From positions 268,778,770 to 268,842,769 of the forward strand of contig JAUPFV010000002.1 in NCBI GenBank assembly GCA_036936605.1: a stretch of 64,000 nt of DNA. Reading direction: 5' to 3'. Positions 36,001-46,707 of this stretch are shown one piece after another (positions within the stretch are counted from its first letter, which is position 1; each line of letters begins with the position of its first letter). The notes beneath the pieces were generated by a model, which saw nothing but the letters and a program-made list of their open reading frames with translations, was not told the origin of the DNA and did no database searches. A program made the position numbers and the translations under genes. The DNA comes from Limnanthes douglasii subsp. nivea (lineage: Eukaryota > Streptophyta > Magnoliopsida > Brassicales > Limnanthaceae).

Positions 36001-39000
36001 GGACGTGTGTAAACCATATCACACAAGATGCAACCAATTTCACTTTAGTATGAAACCTTCGATATCTGTTCCAACTCAGCATCATCCTTGTTTTTCAAAT
36101 GAGAGAAATAAGAGGTTTATGAAGGCCGACCCTGTTGCAGATAACTTCAAACGAGTGATAAACAAGATGCTAACTACCTTGTCATCAAACATATTGAGTT
36201 GTTACAACACCTTCTCAATATAGCTTCTTTAAAAAAGATATAACGATCCTACAATTATGTCTCTAATAATATCCATACCTAAGATTATATTTTCCTTACC
36301 TAGATTTTTCATCTCAAACTCGGCACCTAACTGCTTCTTTATCTTCACAATGTCTGACATGCTACAAGCATCAATGAACATATCATCCACATACAAATAA
36401 GTAAACATAAGAATCATCTGACATTTTTTGATGGTACACACTATTGATATATGGAATCAGTGTGAACCCATTTGATACCATACATGTATCAAATCATTTG
36501 TAGCATTACACAAACGACTATTTCAACCATATAATGACTTCTTTAGTAGATAAACATTATCCTTAATTTTAAGTTAAAAAAATCACTATGTTTTTCTCAT
36601 GTAGATTTGTTTCTCCAATTCACCATGTGGAAACACAGTCTTCACATCTAATTTCTCAAACTCTAAATCTTTTAAAACTGGTGTGGATAATAATAGCCTG
36701 AGGGTAGGCTGGTAATTTCAGTTGGTGTTTTATGGTGGTGCGTGGGTGTTTAAGTGTTTAGAGTAGAGAGTAGAGAGATAATTAAGCAGCTTGGTAGCAG
36801 TTAATTCTCATTACCTACACTTAATGCAGGTGGTTGGGTATTTATACCCTGATGTTTGGGCCCTTATGGGCTTTCGGGTCATGTTTAATGGACCCGGGTC
36901 ATGTTCAAAGACCCATGAGCTCTAAGTGGGTGAGCAAGTAGCTTAGTCAAGGAGTGTTTAGGTTTTTTAGTACTTTTGTCATAGTTCGAACAGTCCTATG
37001 GTCATAGTGTTCAAAATGATCTGTCCGGTCCATGTGATCTGTCCGGTCCGGAGGCCTTGGACTGATCTGTCCGTGTCCGGGGAGCATGTTGAATTCGGAC
37101 TCATCAAAAACTACCATGGCTAACAAAATTTGAATCAAATTGTGTATCAGCACTAGATAAAAAACTTTATTGAAGTTGATTCATTCCTTTGAGTAAAAGC
37201 TATATAAACCAATCTTATCTTGAATCAAGATGCTTGAACCCATAAGTTACCTTCTTTTTTATCGAATACCCATTTGCAGACTACTACATTCCATACTTTA
37301 GGAAAATTAATAAGATTTCATGTATGATTCTTATGTAGAGGTTCAATCTCTACACCCATAATACCGATCCAACGATCTACTTCTAAACTCGCCATATATT
37401 CTCTATAGCTATTTGGCTAATGTATCTCAACTTTTTATATATTTCATGTGTGGTTGTTTCCATTAAAAAATATGTATATCTCATTCGAATATTAAGTCCA
37501 AGATCATAGCTTTGGACACAATGAGAAAAACATATGAATGGTTAAAAAACCTATTGCTGAAAGTAGCATTCATTTCATAGAGAAAAATAACAATTTAAGT
37601 CCAATGTGATCGTCAAACAATACTTGGTAAACCCTACAATAACATCTACAATGAAAAGTCTAAAGATATAAATAGGAATTATGAAACGTTAAACAATTAA
37701 TTTAAGATGAAATCATATCTATCTTCTAGATGCGTTTGAGTAAGGCTCGATGATCTATTTACCAAAACATTATCTCAAGAATCGATAAACTCAAAATCTA
37801 AAAGGATGCAACTACAACTATGAAAATGATAAATTTGTAAACGATGAAAACCCAATTTGACTATAATGAATATTTTTAAATTGAATTTTAAAATGGACAA
37901 CAACAATCATTAAACAACGATCAACATATAATAATCTATTCCTTTTGAGATGTGTGGCATATGCTGGTCGTTATCATGGATGAATAATTTTGGAGAGATT
38001 TTAATACGTATGTGTGACATGTGTTTCCAAAGATAATGAGAACAGTGTAATGCTTATACCTATGAGAATTTAGCGTGGTGCCATCTCTCATGAGAGTATA
38101 AAATATTATCAAATAAAATTCTTGAATTTTTAAGCACACGATCAAAATAGTGTTAAGAATAATTGAAGATAAATAATATTGTAAAATATTTATGTATGCG
38201 AGTCACCGATTTGGCCACATACGACAACTGGTTCGAAGTTACGACTATAAAGCTTCATGCTAAATTTTATTGTGTTTATGCTATTGTAAAATTGAAATCA
38301 ACATATATTTTATTTTATATGAAAATGTTATCTTAACGAAATTATGTAATTGTTATTAAATTAAATGAGAGATTGTTGGAGTTATTTGTGAGTGCAATAT
38401 CGATCCAGAAACGAGTTAGATCGATAAAATGACCTATGATTGGGTTAAAAAAACTCGGTGTTTTGTAAACCAAATATGTTTTATATGGATAAAAAAAACA
38501 AGACTCACGATGTCGAATTGGGTTATATTACTTTCTAAAAATTCTAAGAGACTAGTGTGACATATATAAATATATATGGTTTTATAGTTTTTAATTTTTA
38601 AATTCAAAAAATTCTAAAAGTATATTTTCTTATCTCAACAAGAATACATACATAAGGTTATCAAGAGGTTCAACATGTCTGAAACCAAAGAGGTTGAAAC
38701 ATCCATTGATGCTCATTTCTAACTAAGTACCACTCAAGCACCACTGAAGTATAAAAAATAAGTTAATTTATGAGATACTCTATGCTAATATCATTGAAAG
38801 AGTTATGTACGCAATGATATGCATGCGACTTGATCTTTCATACTCTATTTGAGCATATATATATGAAATTCGAGAAAACCTCACTAATAATCCCTCAAAT
38901 GGCTCATGAGGTACTTGAGGGGTTCAACTGAAATTGGGTTGTGTTATAATCAGAAGTACAAGGTTGATAAGATGTTGATAGCGTATGTTGACTATGATTA

Positions 39001-41688
39001 TGAAGGTTGCCTCGACACAATCAAGTAAACTTCCGGTTATAGATTTACTGTGCTCAGAGGAGTGGTTAGATGGAAGTCTTGTATACATGAGGTTGTTGCC
39101 TTGTCATTTATGAAAGTCAAACACGTGATTGCTACTGAAGAAATGAAGGAAGTCATGTGGCTGAAAATACTTATAAGTGAGATCACTTGTACGAAACAAA
39201 ATGTAACTCTGTTATGTGATAATACTAGTGTTCTTTATTTAATATAGAATCTGAAGTTCCATGAAAGAACTAAGCACGTAGATAAAAAGTTGTACTTGAT
39301 ATGAGATGTGGTGTAGAGAGAGAAAGTGAAGGTGGCAAATATTGCAAATGATAAAAATCTTTTATATGCTCTGACTAAGATATTACCGATATCAAAGTTC
39401 ACAAAATGCATGCGACTAATGCAAGTTTTGGAGGCAGGTGACCTAGATATCTCTAACGAGTAGTTGGAACATCATAGCAATGGATACTATACTCAGCATA
39501 AGCCTAGGTGGATAATTGTTAATTGCAGGCTAAATGTGACTGGTGCAAAGTACTGCTGAAATTTAGAGCCGAAAATTGGTGACCAAAACTAAAGTGCAGA
39601 AATTGCCGACTAAAGACTTGAGTGCATATACATCTGGTGAAACCTAATAGTAAGCTTAGCTGAAGACAATTTTATTGTTATTGCTGGAGCCGAAAATGTG
39701 CATGTTGATATTCTAGTTAGACTGAAGGTGCATGGAATTATTACCGAGGACTTCTGGATATGTTTCTTTATTCATATGAATAACTTGATCACTTGTTTGG
39801 ACGATTCTGAATTGGATGAAAGATCTCATCTTTGGTGAAGAAAATTAATTTGGACCATTCATTGAAATGAGATAAATTGTACAATGGCGCAGGTGTTAGA
39901 AAATGGACAAAAAAAATATCCTTCTGATGCTAATGTGAGCCTTACGCGTTGTGCTCTTAATCCGTGAGTATATATATAGTGAGAGAGAAGATTGAAGTTG
40001 GTGTTGCGTAAAACAGATAAGATATTTTGACGAAAAAAACTTATTGCTTGTCTGATTTTAGAGAAAGAAATGAGGTCGAAAATAAATATAGAAATAAACC
40101 TAAAATTGGTAGTTCTTTGTATACACCCATGATACTTTGTAACACAAAAAGAATGGTTGAATTAGTTGTGTTAACTTTTTCATATATATACTATTAATAT
40201 TTGATATATATATATATATAATTTTTTCACTATCCAAACCCTTTGGGGTATGCCTCATGCGAAAAACCATTTTTTAATGCTAAAATAATTTTAAAAACAA
40301 AAATTCAACCGACCTTCACCAAAACCTTGGTTAGCCCTCCTTTGAATTCAACTTGGCTGGATATCAAGTATCCCATCTTTATTGTTGGGCTTAAATCTCA
40401 CATAAACCACCAGTGTAAATTAAAACATATTTGATATTATTTTTATATAATGTTTCGTTAAAATTAATTTGGAAATCCTTTGTACACATAACAAAAAGAA
40501 TGGGACTATATTTAGTATCACTAAAAATAGCACAAATATTCTCCGATAAAAGTAGCACCCTTATTTAAGTTTGTAAAAGTTTATTGTCAAATATTCATTA
40601 TATCTCATATAACTAATAAAAATAGTACTGGTTACTCACCATAGCATGACGGCCGAAGCAAGAGACAATCTAACAAATCCCCACAGGTTACTAAACGCTT
40701 TCCATGAAAATCCAGACCAAGCTTCTCCACACGCTCCGCTCAATATATACGCGACCTGAGCAAAATCGATGAACCACCACGAAATATTCAACACTATGGC
40801 TGCACCCGCTAGACCGCACCCGAGCTTCAACATAAACAACCAACTAAAAAGAGTATGCAAGACTAAAGCCGCGACACCAATAATAGCCATGACCATCATC
40901 TTGCTTTGCGACTGGAGGAACTTGGCCGTTGGGAAGTTGAAGGCGTACGCGAAAAGTTGTGGGATCATGTAGATCGCGAACAATCCAGCCGATTCTGATA
41001 TACTTTTTGTTTGGCCCATCAGTTTTAAAAGCGGAGTAGCGAAAACGTAGAACAAACAAAGAAATAGTGATGTTGTGTTTAGAATCACCCATGATCTTTG
41101 AAGGTATACCCCGAGCATTTCCAATTGCCCGGCTCCATAGGCTTGGCCGCAAAGTGTTTCCAGGGCGCTTCCCATTCCAAGCTGGTCCAGACATAATAAG
41201 CAAACTGAGGTTTAATACTTAACTAGACTATTAAAAAGAATTAAATCGGTGAATTGAGAAATAAAAGTCACAAATACTATAAGTAGAGGCGGTGTAACAA
41301 ATTCATATTCAAGTAAAATCAAACCCAAATATCTTCTTACCATGAGACCATACGAGAAACCGGCTATGACCGCACTTTCAACAGAGACTGCGGTTAGAGC
41401 GAGAGTACTGACGTGACCGGATAAAACTTGAGTAATAGCACCGAGGGAGTACTGACAGATGGAGGTGAAGATGGCAGGACCCGCCAGGTACCATAGTTTT
41501 TTTGATTCAACCCCAAATTCTCTCACAAAATCACTTACACCGGTGATAGGAGGTATGTCGGTAGAGCCTCGGGAAAAGGTTGCCCCGGCGGAGGCGGTAG
41601 AGGGTGTGTTTGGAAGATATTGTAGTGAATGTGGATTTTGGATTTCATTTGGAGAGAGAAGCGGTTGTTTGGTATTATCACTATTCAT
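33055..41688 (-). CDS. MATE (DTX) family efflux transporter, 8 exons, 519 aa
   Basis: Exons on the - strand are 41341-41688, 40640-41181, 34297-34383, 34007-34063, 33682-33920, 33453-33571, 33245-33331 and 33055-33135. All introns are GT-AG and phases join to one 1560-nt frame. The N-terminus (residues 1-60) is a Ser/Pro-rich cytosolic tail with QPLLSP. MATE hallmarks follow in order: [76 protein letters not shown] and [17 protein letters not shown], then TNWNQE and a short charged tail. Twelve membrane helices are expected. MATE proteins export organic cations, flavonoids or other metabolites in exchange for H+ at the vacuole or plasma membrane; the substrate here is unknown. The closest plant group by eye is the DTX29-35 type. 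Intron 2 is 6256 bp because of retroelement insertions; the others are 86-233 bp. Confidence 0.92.
33377..33454. repeat. Perfect 39-bp tandem duplication across the MATE exon 6 splice donor
   Basis: The unit TCGGTACTAATTATAGATAA(...)TACCT occurs at 33377-33415 and again at 33416-33454 without a mismatch. On the - strand each copy contains an AAG/GTATTTTT-like donor, so intron 6 has two candidate 5' splice sites 39 bp apart. Using the distal one would add eight codons and then an in-frame TAA, so the proximal site at 33453/33452 is the functional one in the model. Confidence 0.95.
35390..37480 (-). pseudogene. Ty1/copia reverse transcriptase-RNase H remnant inside MATE intron 2
   Basis: Read downward: [11 protein letters not shown] and EPLHKNHT (about 37400), [12 protein letters not shown] (about 37270), [18 protein letters not shown] (about 36620), [12 protein letters not shown] (about 36390, YVDD kept) with [17 protein letters not shown], then RNase H pieces such as LFCDNQG (about 35600) and [16 protein letters not shown] (about 35470). 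These are copia pol motifs in the correct order. Stops are scattered. The piece is the same strand as the MATE gene and lacks recognisable gag and LTRs. A 427-bp insertion lies within it. Confidence 0.8.
36680..37106. mobile_element. 427-bp insertion in the copia remnant, probable solo LTR or small element
   Basis: The stretch 36680-37106 interrupts the copia reverse transcriptase between the motifs at about 37120 and 36670. It is flanked by AAAACT direct repeats (36674-36679 and 37107-37112). Removing it with one repeat copy would rejoin the copia reading frame in the right place, which confirms the boundaries. It contains a TATA-like GGGTATTTATACCC near 36835, GTAGAGAGTAGAGAGATAA, and GGACCCGGGTC, and it is GC-richer than the surroundings. 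On the - strand the ends are TGATGAGTCC...TTATCCACACC. The family is not recognised; a solo LTR is the leading guess. Confidence 0.65.
38640..39500 (+). pseudogene. Second Ty1/copia RNase H remnant (+ strand) in MATE intron 2
   Basis: Pieces read [22 protein letters not shown] (38645), [13 protein letters not shown] (about 38900), [49 protein letters not shown] and [10 protein letters not shown], then [13 protein letters not shown] near 39390. These are the end of copia reverse transcriptase and RNase H. Several stops are present. It runs opposite to the other copia remnant in this intron, so it is a separate insertion. It leads into a polypurine-like CCTAGGTGGATAAT and an LTR-like region. 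Confidence 0.75.
39517..40170 (+). repeat. Probable 3' LTR of the + strand copia remnant
   Basis: After a CCTAGGTGGATAAT tract, the sequence begins TGTTAATTGCAGG, as a copia LTR would just after the polypurine tract. A TATA-like GTATATATATAGTGAGAGAG lies at about 39965-39985, as expected for LTR promoters. The right boundary is uncertain, and no matching 5' LTR is in the window. Confidence 0.5.
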
Positions 41689-41890
41689 TTCGAGAGAGAG
41701 CTAGATAGATAAAAAGTTGTGCTGTGCTGTGTAATATAGAAAAGGACGGTTGGATTGAGTAGCATATGTATACACTGTACATGCGGTGGGGAAGAGACCA
41801 AAATCGATGCTAGCAATGTCGGCTTCTTTGTAAAGATGTTAAGGTGTAAAATTTAAATCAAAATATGCAAGGACAGGTGTTTATCGGAAT
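41689..41890 (-). promoter_or_regulatory. Upstream region of the MATE gene
   Basis: Directly before the ATG (on -) is CTATCTAGCTCTCTCTCGAA, a CT-rich leader typical of plant 5' UTRs. The remaining 150 bp up to the hAT fragment must hold the core promoter; I see no certain TATA box. The nearby transposon edge leaves little room for a longer native promoter. Confidence 0.4.
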
Positions 41891-42680
41891 CGATCGCGGA
41901 TCCAGGATTAGAATTTAGAGTGTGCCAAAAATATCATTGAACTAAAAAAAGTCAAAATACATTAATATAATATTACAACTAAAAATGAAAATCTATTTCT
42001 AGTCTAAACGTAATTGCATTCTTCTTTTACTCATGCTTCGAAAGCGCTTGATATATTTCGACCGTCAATTGTAGCAAACACTTCTTTCTCCACAAATGTC
42101 ACTAAGCTATCATTAAGCCATGGATTGGACATTCGATTTCTCAACTCATTCTTCACATATTTCATACTAGAAAATACTCGCTCAACACTTGCGGTGGCCA
42201 CCGGTAATGACAAAACTAGCTTTAAAAGCTTGTACACAAATCCAAACGTTTTCTGTTTTTTTGTACGCACAAGAGTCTACATAGATCCGAGATACTCTTC
42301 AAATCGGAAAAATTATCGTCCATCTTCACACACTCAATATAAGTGTCAAGTTGGCTAGAAAACTCTTTATCACTAACATCCACAAAGTCATTTGGGTATA
42401 ATCTTTCCAACCTCACAAGTGAGTTAGTGTCAAAACCTTGAAATGAAGAGCAAAGATTCAAACATGCCACACAATTCAACAACTCAACATTTCAGGTGTA
42501 AATCGATCATTCAACTCTTGCATTATTCTAGCCAATTATTATTCATATACCAATTATTATTAAAAGAACGTATTCGTGTCCCAATCATTCTAGGAGGATA
42601 TTCAATCATGTTGGGTCTAGTTGGCCCATTCACAAGGTAAGCTCTTCTCACATCATCTTTCATTTGGATGATAATTAATA
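41891..42680 (-). mobile_element. Internally deleted hAT element (zf-TTF/DUF4371 type)
   Basis: On -, the right part (42530-42665) encodes the N-terminal start of this family, MKDDVRRAYLVNGPTRPN. It is then joined almost directly to the C-terminal part: LDTYIECVKMDDNFSDL (about 42330) and the hAT dimerisation block LVLSLPVATASVERVFSSMKYVKNELRNRM (split here by description; 42110-42220) with LVTFVEKEVFATID. The several hundred residues that normally lie between, including the catalytic core, are missing. A frame change lies near 42245. The left edge GCGGATCCAGGATTAGA..GTGTGCC at about 41893 looks like the terminal sequence of such elements. A right terminal repeat and target-site duplication were not found. 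Confidence 0.7.
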
Positions 42681-42815
42681 GGGATGGCAATGGACCGGGT
42701 TCGGGCCGACCCGCTTTGGCCTGTTCTTTTTTACTCGAACCCAAACCCGACCCGACCCGCAACGGGTTTAATATTTTCGAACCCGAGCCTGCCCCATTTA
42801 TGTCTGCGGGTCAGC
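42681..42815. repeat. CGGGT/ACCCG-rich short element (hAT MITE-like)
   Basis: Begins TAGGGATGGCAATGGACCGG and carries repeated GGGTTCGGG, GACCCG, AACCCGA and CGACCCGACCCGC words up to GCGGGTCAG at about 42815. The TAGGGATGGCAA start and this word composition are typical of small non-autonomous hAT elements in plants. It lies between the hAT fragment and the MULE. Confidence 0.6.
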
Positions 42816-42819
42816 CATG

Positions 42820-44070
42820 TCAACAACAACACTCTCTCCCAGTTGAACATCAAGTGGAGGATATCAAGACATATTATGTGGCATCACATGCTCAGAATAC
42901 ACCTGCAAACTCAGATGTAGAGCTCGACGATAAATTTGAGTTGTGGTATAATTTTCCTGACTTCAATCCTGCTGTGCCATTGTCCAGTGTTGAATTACAA
43001 GTCGGGCATGAATTCAAAATTTCAGCTGACCTTAAAGAGGCTATAAAAAATTATGGGATCAAGCAGCGGAGGTACATGGTTATGAAAAAACGAAAATGAG
43101 AGAATAATGTTTGCATGTTCAGCAGAAGGTTTCCCTTGGAAGGCATACTGTAGCTCAATGTGATGTAATAATAGGCGGGTGTTGAAAACATTAGTAGAAA
43201 ACCATATATGTCCTTTAACACATGAAAATAGAAATATTACTGACATTTGGATAACTAGGTATTATCTGTGACAATGGGAGGCAGATATCAACTGGTCTGT
43301 CACCTTCTTATTAGCCTCACTAAGTAGAGAGTTCATGGCGTGAATCAATCGGAAAAAATATAGGGCTAAATCTATAGCTCATGAGATGATCTTAGATAAC
43401 AATAAGCAGTAATTTGAACGAATATTGTATTATAGTGAGGAAATTATAAGAACAAATCTAGGTTTTACTTGCATTATTAAGCAAGTGAACAATGTGTTTG
43501 AACGATTCTACATGTGTTTGGGACCTGTTAAGAGAGGATTCAAATTAGGTTGTAGGCTGGTTGTGGCCTTGGATGGGTGCTTTTTTAAGGGAGCTTTTGG
43601 AGGCCAACTATTAGTGGTTGTTGGTGTTCATGCTAATGATAAGATGTACCCGGTTTCGAGGGCTGTTGTCGACAACGAAAACATATCAAGTTGGAGCTAA
43701 TTTCTACACTTGTTGGAAGAGGAACTTGATTTCAAAAACCATGGAGCATGGTTATTTGAAAGTGATAAATATAAAGGGTTGAACCATGCATTGTTGGAAG
43801 ATTTTCCAAACTCTAAGCATAGGTTTTGTTGTAGGCATATGTATGCCAACTTTAAAATAACGTACCCCGATCGACTAGATAAAATGATATTTTAGGCACC
43901 AGCTAAAGCCACATACCCTGGATATTTAGATAGACATATGGAAGAGTAAAAATAGTGAATGTTGAAACATTCAAATAGTTGGAAGATAAATCAGCCAACC
44001 AACGGTCTAGATCTCACTACAAGGAGGATACATGGTGTAATATCGAGACCTCCAATCTAGCAGAGCTTTC
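42820..44070 (+). pseudogene. Mutator-like (MULE) transposase fragment
   Basis: The + strand encodes FELWYNFPDFNPAVPLSSVE and VGHEFKISADLKEAIKNYGI (MuDR N-terminal DNA-binding type, 42925-43090), then after frame breaks CSAEGFPWKAY. The DDE core start follows: GPVKRGFKLGCRLVVALDGCF, GGQLLVVVGVHANDKMYPVS (43520-43690), EEELDFKNHGAWLFESDKYKG and FPNSKHRFCCRHMYANFK (43710-43870), and later ATYPGYLDRHM. The order and motifs (LDGCF holding the first Asp; CxxH) are those of plant MULEs. Stops at about 43096, 43698 and 43893 break it; the SWIM zinc finger is not seen. Confidence 0.8.
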
Positions 44071-44088
44071 AACATGGTCATTATACAC

Positions 44089-44905
44089 TTAAATAAAAAA
44101 TTCATCATAACATTGATGGATGGTATTAGAACACAGACAATAAAAAAAACCAAACTTAAAATGAAAAGTGATACAACAAAACAAAATCAACAAACTAACT
44201 TTTGTTTTCTGAATCCCATTCTCAGCTTTTATCTTGCGTATATTTTTCTTCAACATAATAATTAATTCTTTTGAATGATCAGGAATCGGTGAATCCACCC
44301 ATTCAAAAAACTCACATTTTCCTTCAGTACTCTGGAAAAATACTTCGATTTCGGGTATACAAAAAGTAGTGTTCAAGTCATAAATTAAGATTTTAATTGA
44401 AGAAGATTTAGGTTAGATGACACTTACTCGGGTAAAAAACACTCCAAGTCCCCCATGTTTGTCAATTGTCTCACGTCAGTCCTCTTCCTTTACCTCTATA
44501 ATAAACAGATCCTCTACGCTTTCAAAAATACAACAAACATATCCTTTTTGTAATAAACATGTCCCTCACGTTTGTAATAAACTGATCCCTCATGTTTTTA
44601 ATTTGTAATAAATGGGTCCCTCATATTTTAAAAAAAGGATTTGTTTGTTGCATTTGGTGAAAACGTGGAGGACCTGTTTATTACAGAGGTAAATGAAGAG
44701 GGTCTGACGTGAGATAATTGACAAACATGGAAGACCTTTCATGTTGTTTAGCCACACTTACCCTATAGTTTATGCACCCATCAAATCTCCTCCCTAGATT
44801 AGAATCTGTCTACAAAGTACATATTACCAGAGGTTTCCCACAAAAGCATCTCGAATCCGAATCTTGATTTTTTGTATGAGAGAAAGTGGTGGAGCTACTC
44901 GACAT
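44089..44905 (-). pseudogene. Small GRF-type zinc-finger protein gene, two exons, one nonsense codon
   Basis: Exon 1 is 44762-44905 (48 codons) and exon 2 is 44089-44331 (80 codons plus stop); the intron is GT-AG and phase 0. Exon 1 has RCFCGKPLVICT and GRRFDGCINYR; exon 2 has STEGKCEFFEWVDSPIP, then HSKELIIMLKKNIRKI and a C-terminal hydrophobic helix. Together these form the GRF zinc finger (C20, C22, C44 and C54 all present), as in small plant GRF proteins with a C-terminal membrane segment. Codon 32 is TAG (44810-44812) where the family has the conserved Trp, so the protein would be truncated. A MITE fills most of the intron and abuts the splice donor. GRF fingers bind nucleic acid in other proteins; the role of the small plant forms is unknown. 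Confidence 0.75.
44420..44763. mobile_element. Foldback MITE, 324 bp, in the intron of the GRF gene
   Basis: The body at 44430-44753 consists of two long inverted arms: left about 44431-44550, containing CCATGTTTGTCAATTGTCTCACG; right about 44633-44753, its reverse complement with some changes. The loop has three direct copies of a TTGTAATAAA..TCCCTCA word (44548, 44572, 44602). Ends are GGgTAAAaAACA and GGcTAAAcAACA. Flanking 10-mers ACACTTACTC (44420-44429) and ACACTTACCC (44754-44763) match at 9 positions; 9-10 bp duplications suit Mutator-type elements. A transcript would form a hairpin of about 115 bp. Confidence 0.75.
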
Positions 44906-46480
44906 TAGTGGAGGATGAAGAGTTGGGACTTTTTTTTTCCAGTTTTCAGGAAACAAAGTGAGAGAAGATAAATGAATAAAAAGAACGAAAAAAGTGAAAG
45001 AAGAAAAAGGTTTATTGAGAAACTAGAACACGAATTATGAGTTTATAATGGGTCACAATATTTATTTAAATAAGTAACACAGAAAAAATTATTTAATTGG
45101 TGTCACGTCAACTAAAATTCCACCTGAGCAACCTTGATTCCAACAAGGATTTTAGTCAAAGGCTAAAATTATACCTAAAGTTAAGAGACCAGTGCTGATA
45201 CATAATTCTGGTAACTATGGTGACAAATGGCAGGTTCACATGAATCAGAGGTTCTAGTGGACTAACTTTATCCAAAGCTGGTAGTCTAGGGACTACCAAC
45301 AGACTTTTGAAAGTCAATGGACTATCTGTCTCCAAATGTGATAGTCCAGGGACGATTCACTACTCAAAATCTGTAAAATTGGCTTATCTTAAGTTTTTTT
45401 TCCTAATTAAATCTTTTTATAATGATAGATGACAATAATCAGTTTGGTCCAGGTCTAATTTTCATACAATTGTATTTTACCAACGTATAATTGGTGAAAT
45501 TTTAGTAGCATAGTTTAGAGATTGAACATTTAAATCATCTGAGGTATAATCATTTGAGTTTTAATCAATTTTGAAACCCATACCCATAGATCCAGGTTGT
45601 AGATCATTTGGACTGGATCCGATCTTAAGGTTTCATGAAATCCAATTGGGCGTCTCCACAAGTTAGAAACCCTAAGAAATTCTAGCTTACATCAGTCACA
45701 CATCATAAGAAAAATATATCAGTATTTAATTCCAAGGACTACCAGCGGACTTTTGAAAGTCAATGGACTATCTCACACTAAATCCGATAGTCCATGGACG
45801 AATTACTGTTTAAAGCCTTCCTTTTGAGAACTACAACTAACCCTAATTCACCAAATTTCATGAACCAACACCTAGAAGTTCAACGACATCCACTGTTATT
45901 AAATCCTAGTTACCTCCAATCATAATATTCTGGTGATATAATATAGCAACCTTCGAGTACATGAAACTCAATTTCTATTATCGCATAACTCAGTGTCAAA
46001 TCCAGGAGCAATATCTTAAGGATTTCTCATGGGTAGCTGTTTTTTTTTTCTTCAAGCTGGTAAAAGTTTAATTCTAGGTATTTTTTTCTTTTATTTTCCA
46101 GTGAAGGTATTTTTTCTTATCTTCCTATACTTGAGAGCTTTGGATCAACAACTACTAGTGTGGGTACCAGCTCTTTCAAAATGAGATAGATTGCCTTATT
46201 CAGACTTGATTTTTTCAAGAAACCAACTACAAATGTCAGAGCAACAAATTTTTTATTTCAGCAATATAGATGTCCTACTGATTCATGTATTTTTATTATT
46301 TTTTTTCCCATTTTCATTTCGTCTCCTTTGCATATGTACTCAATGTAATAAAAACATCTTGTACTAAAAGAAAGTCAAATATAATATGCCTCATACATAA
46401 TAAGATGTTTTCGTATAGTGAGATAATTATACCTAAATTGAACAATAATATAGTCTAAGCCTAAAATTTCAAAAACATAT
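44906..46480. other. Intergenic DNA with a short dispersed repeat
   Basis: No gene is recognised. It contains three related copies of a GGACTATC..TCCAAA..GATAGTCCAGGGAC-type unit described separately. The remainder is AT-rich. Confidence 0.4.
45260..45803. repeat. Repeated segment around a GGACTAT/ATAGTCC theme
   Basis: ACTACCAaCaGACTTTTGAAAGTCAATGGACTATCT is found at about 45292-45327 and again at 45739-45774, and both are followed by a TGATAGTCC / CGATAGTCC with GGACGA. A shorter copy of the second half lies at 45260-45292. Each unit has inverted words (GGACTATC and GATAGTCC) that could form a hairpin. Confidence 0.65.
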
Positions 46481-46707
46481 TATGGCTCTAAGCTGATTTG
46501 GGGCTTGATTTTGATTAAAATCAAGTTTCGTCTTGCATTTCAAAGTCCACTTTTCCAGCCAGTATGCTGCAAAGTTTTATTCTCTATTTATGTGCTTAAG
46601 AGTCATATATGATTTAATAAGCTTCCTACAATAATTAATCAGTGATTCAAGATACCATGAAGCCTTTTTATTTTCCAGCATTTTAGTTAGAACTAAGGAA
46701 TCTGATT

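Noticed and set aside
42684..42920. Coding reading of the CGGGT-rich tract
   Set aside because: Repeated short words give Pro/Arg/Thr-rich frames in several phases; no domain, and it begins like a MITE.
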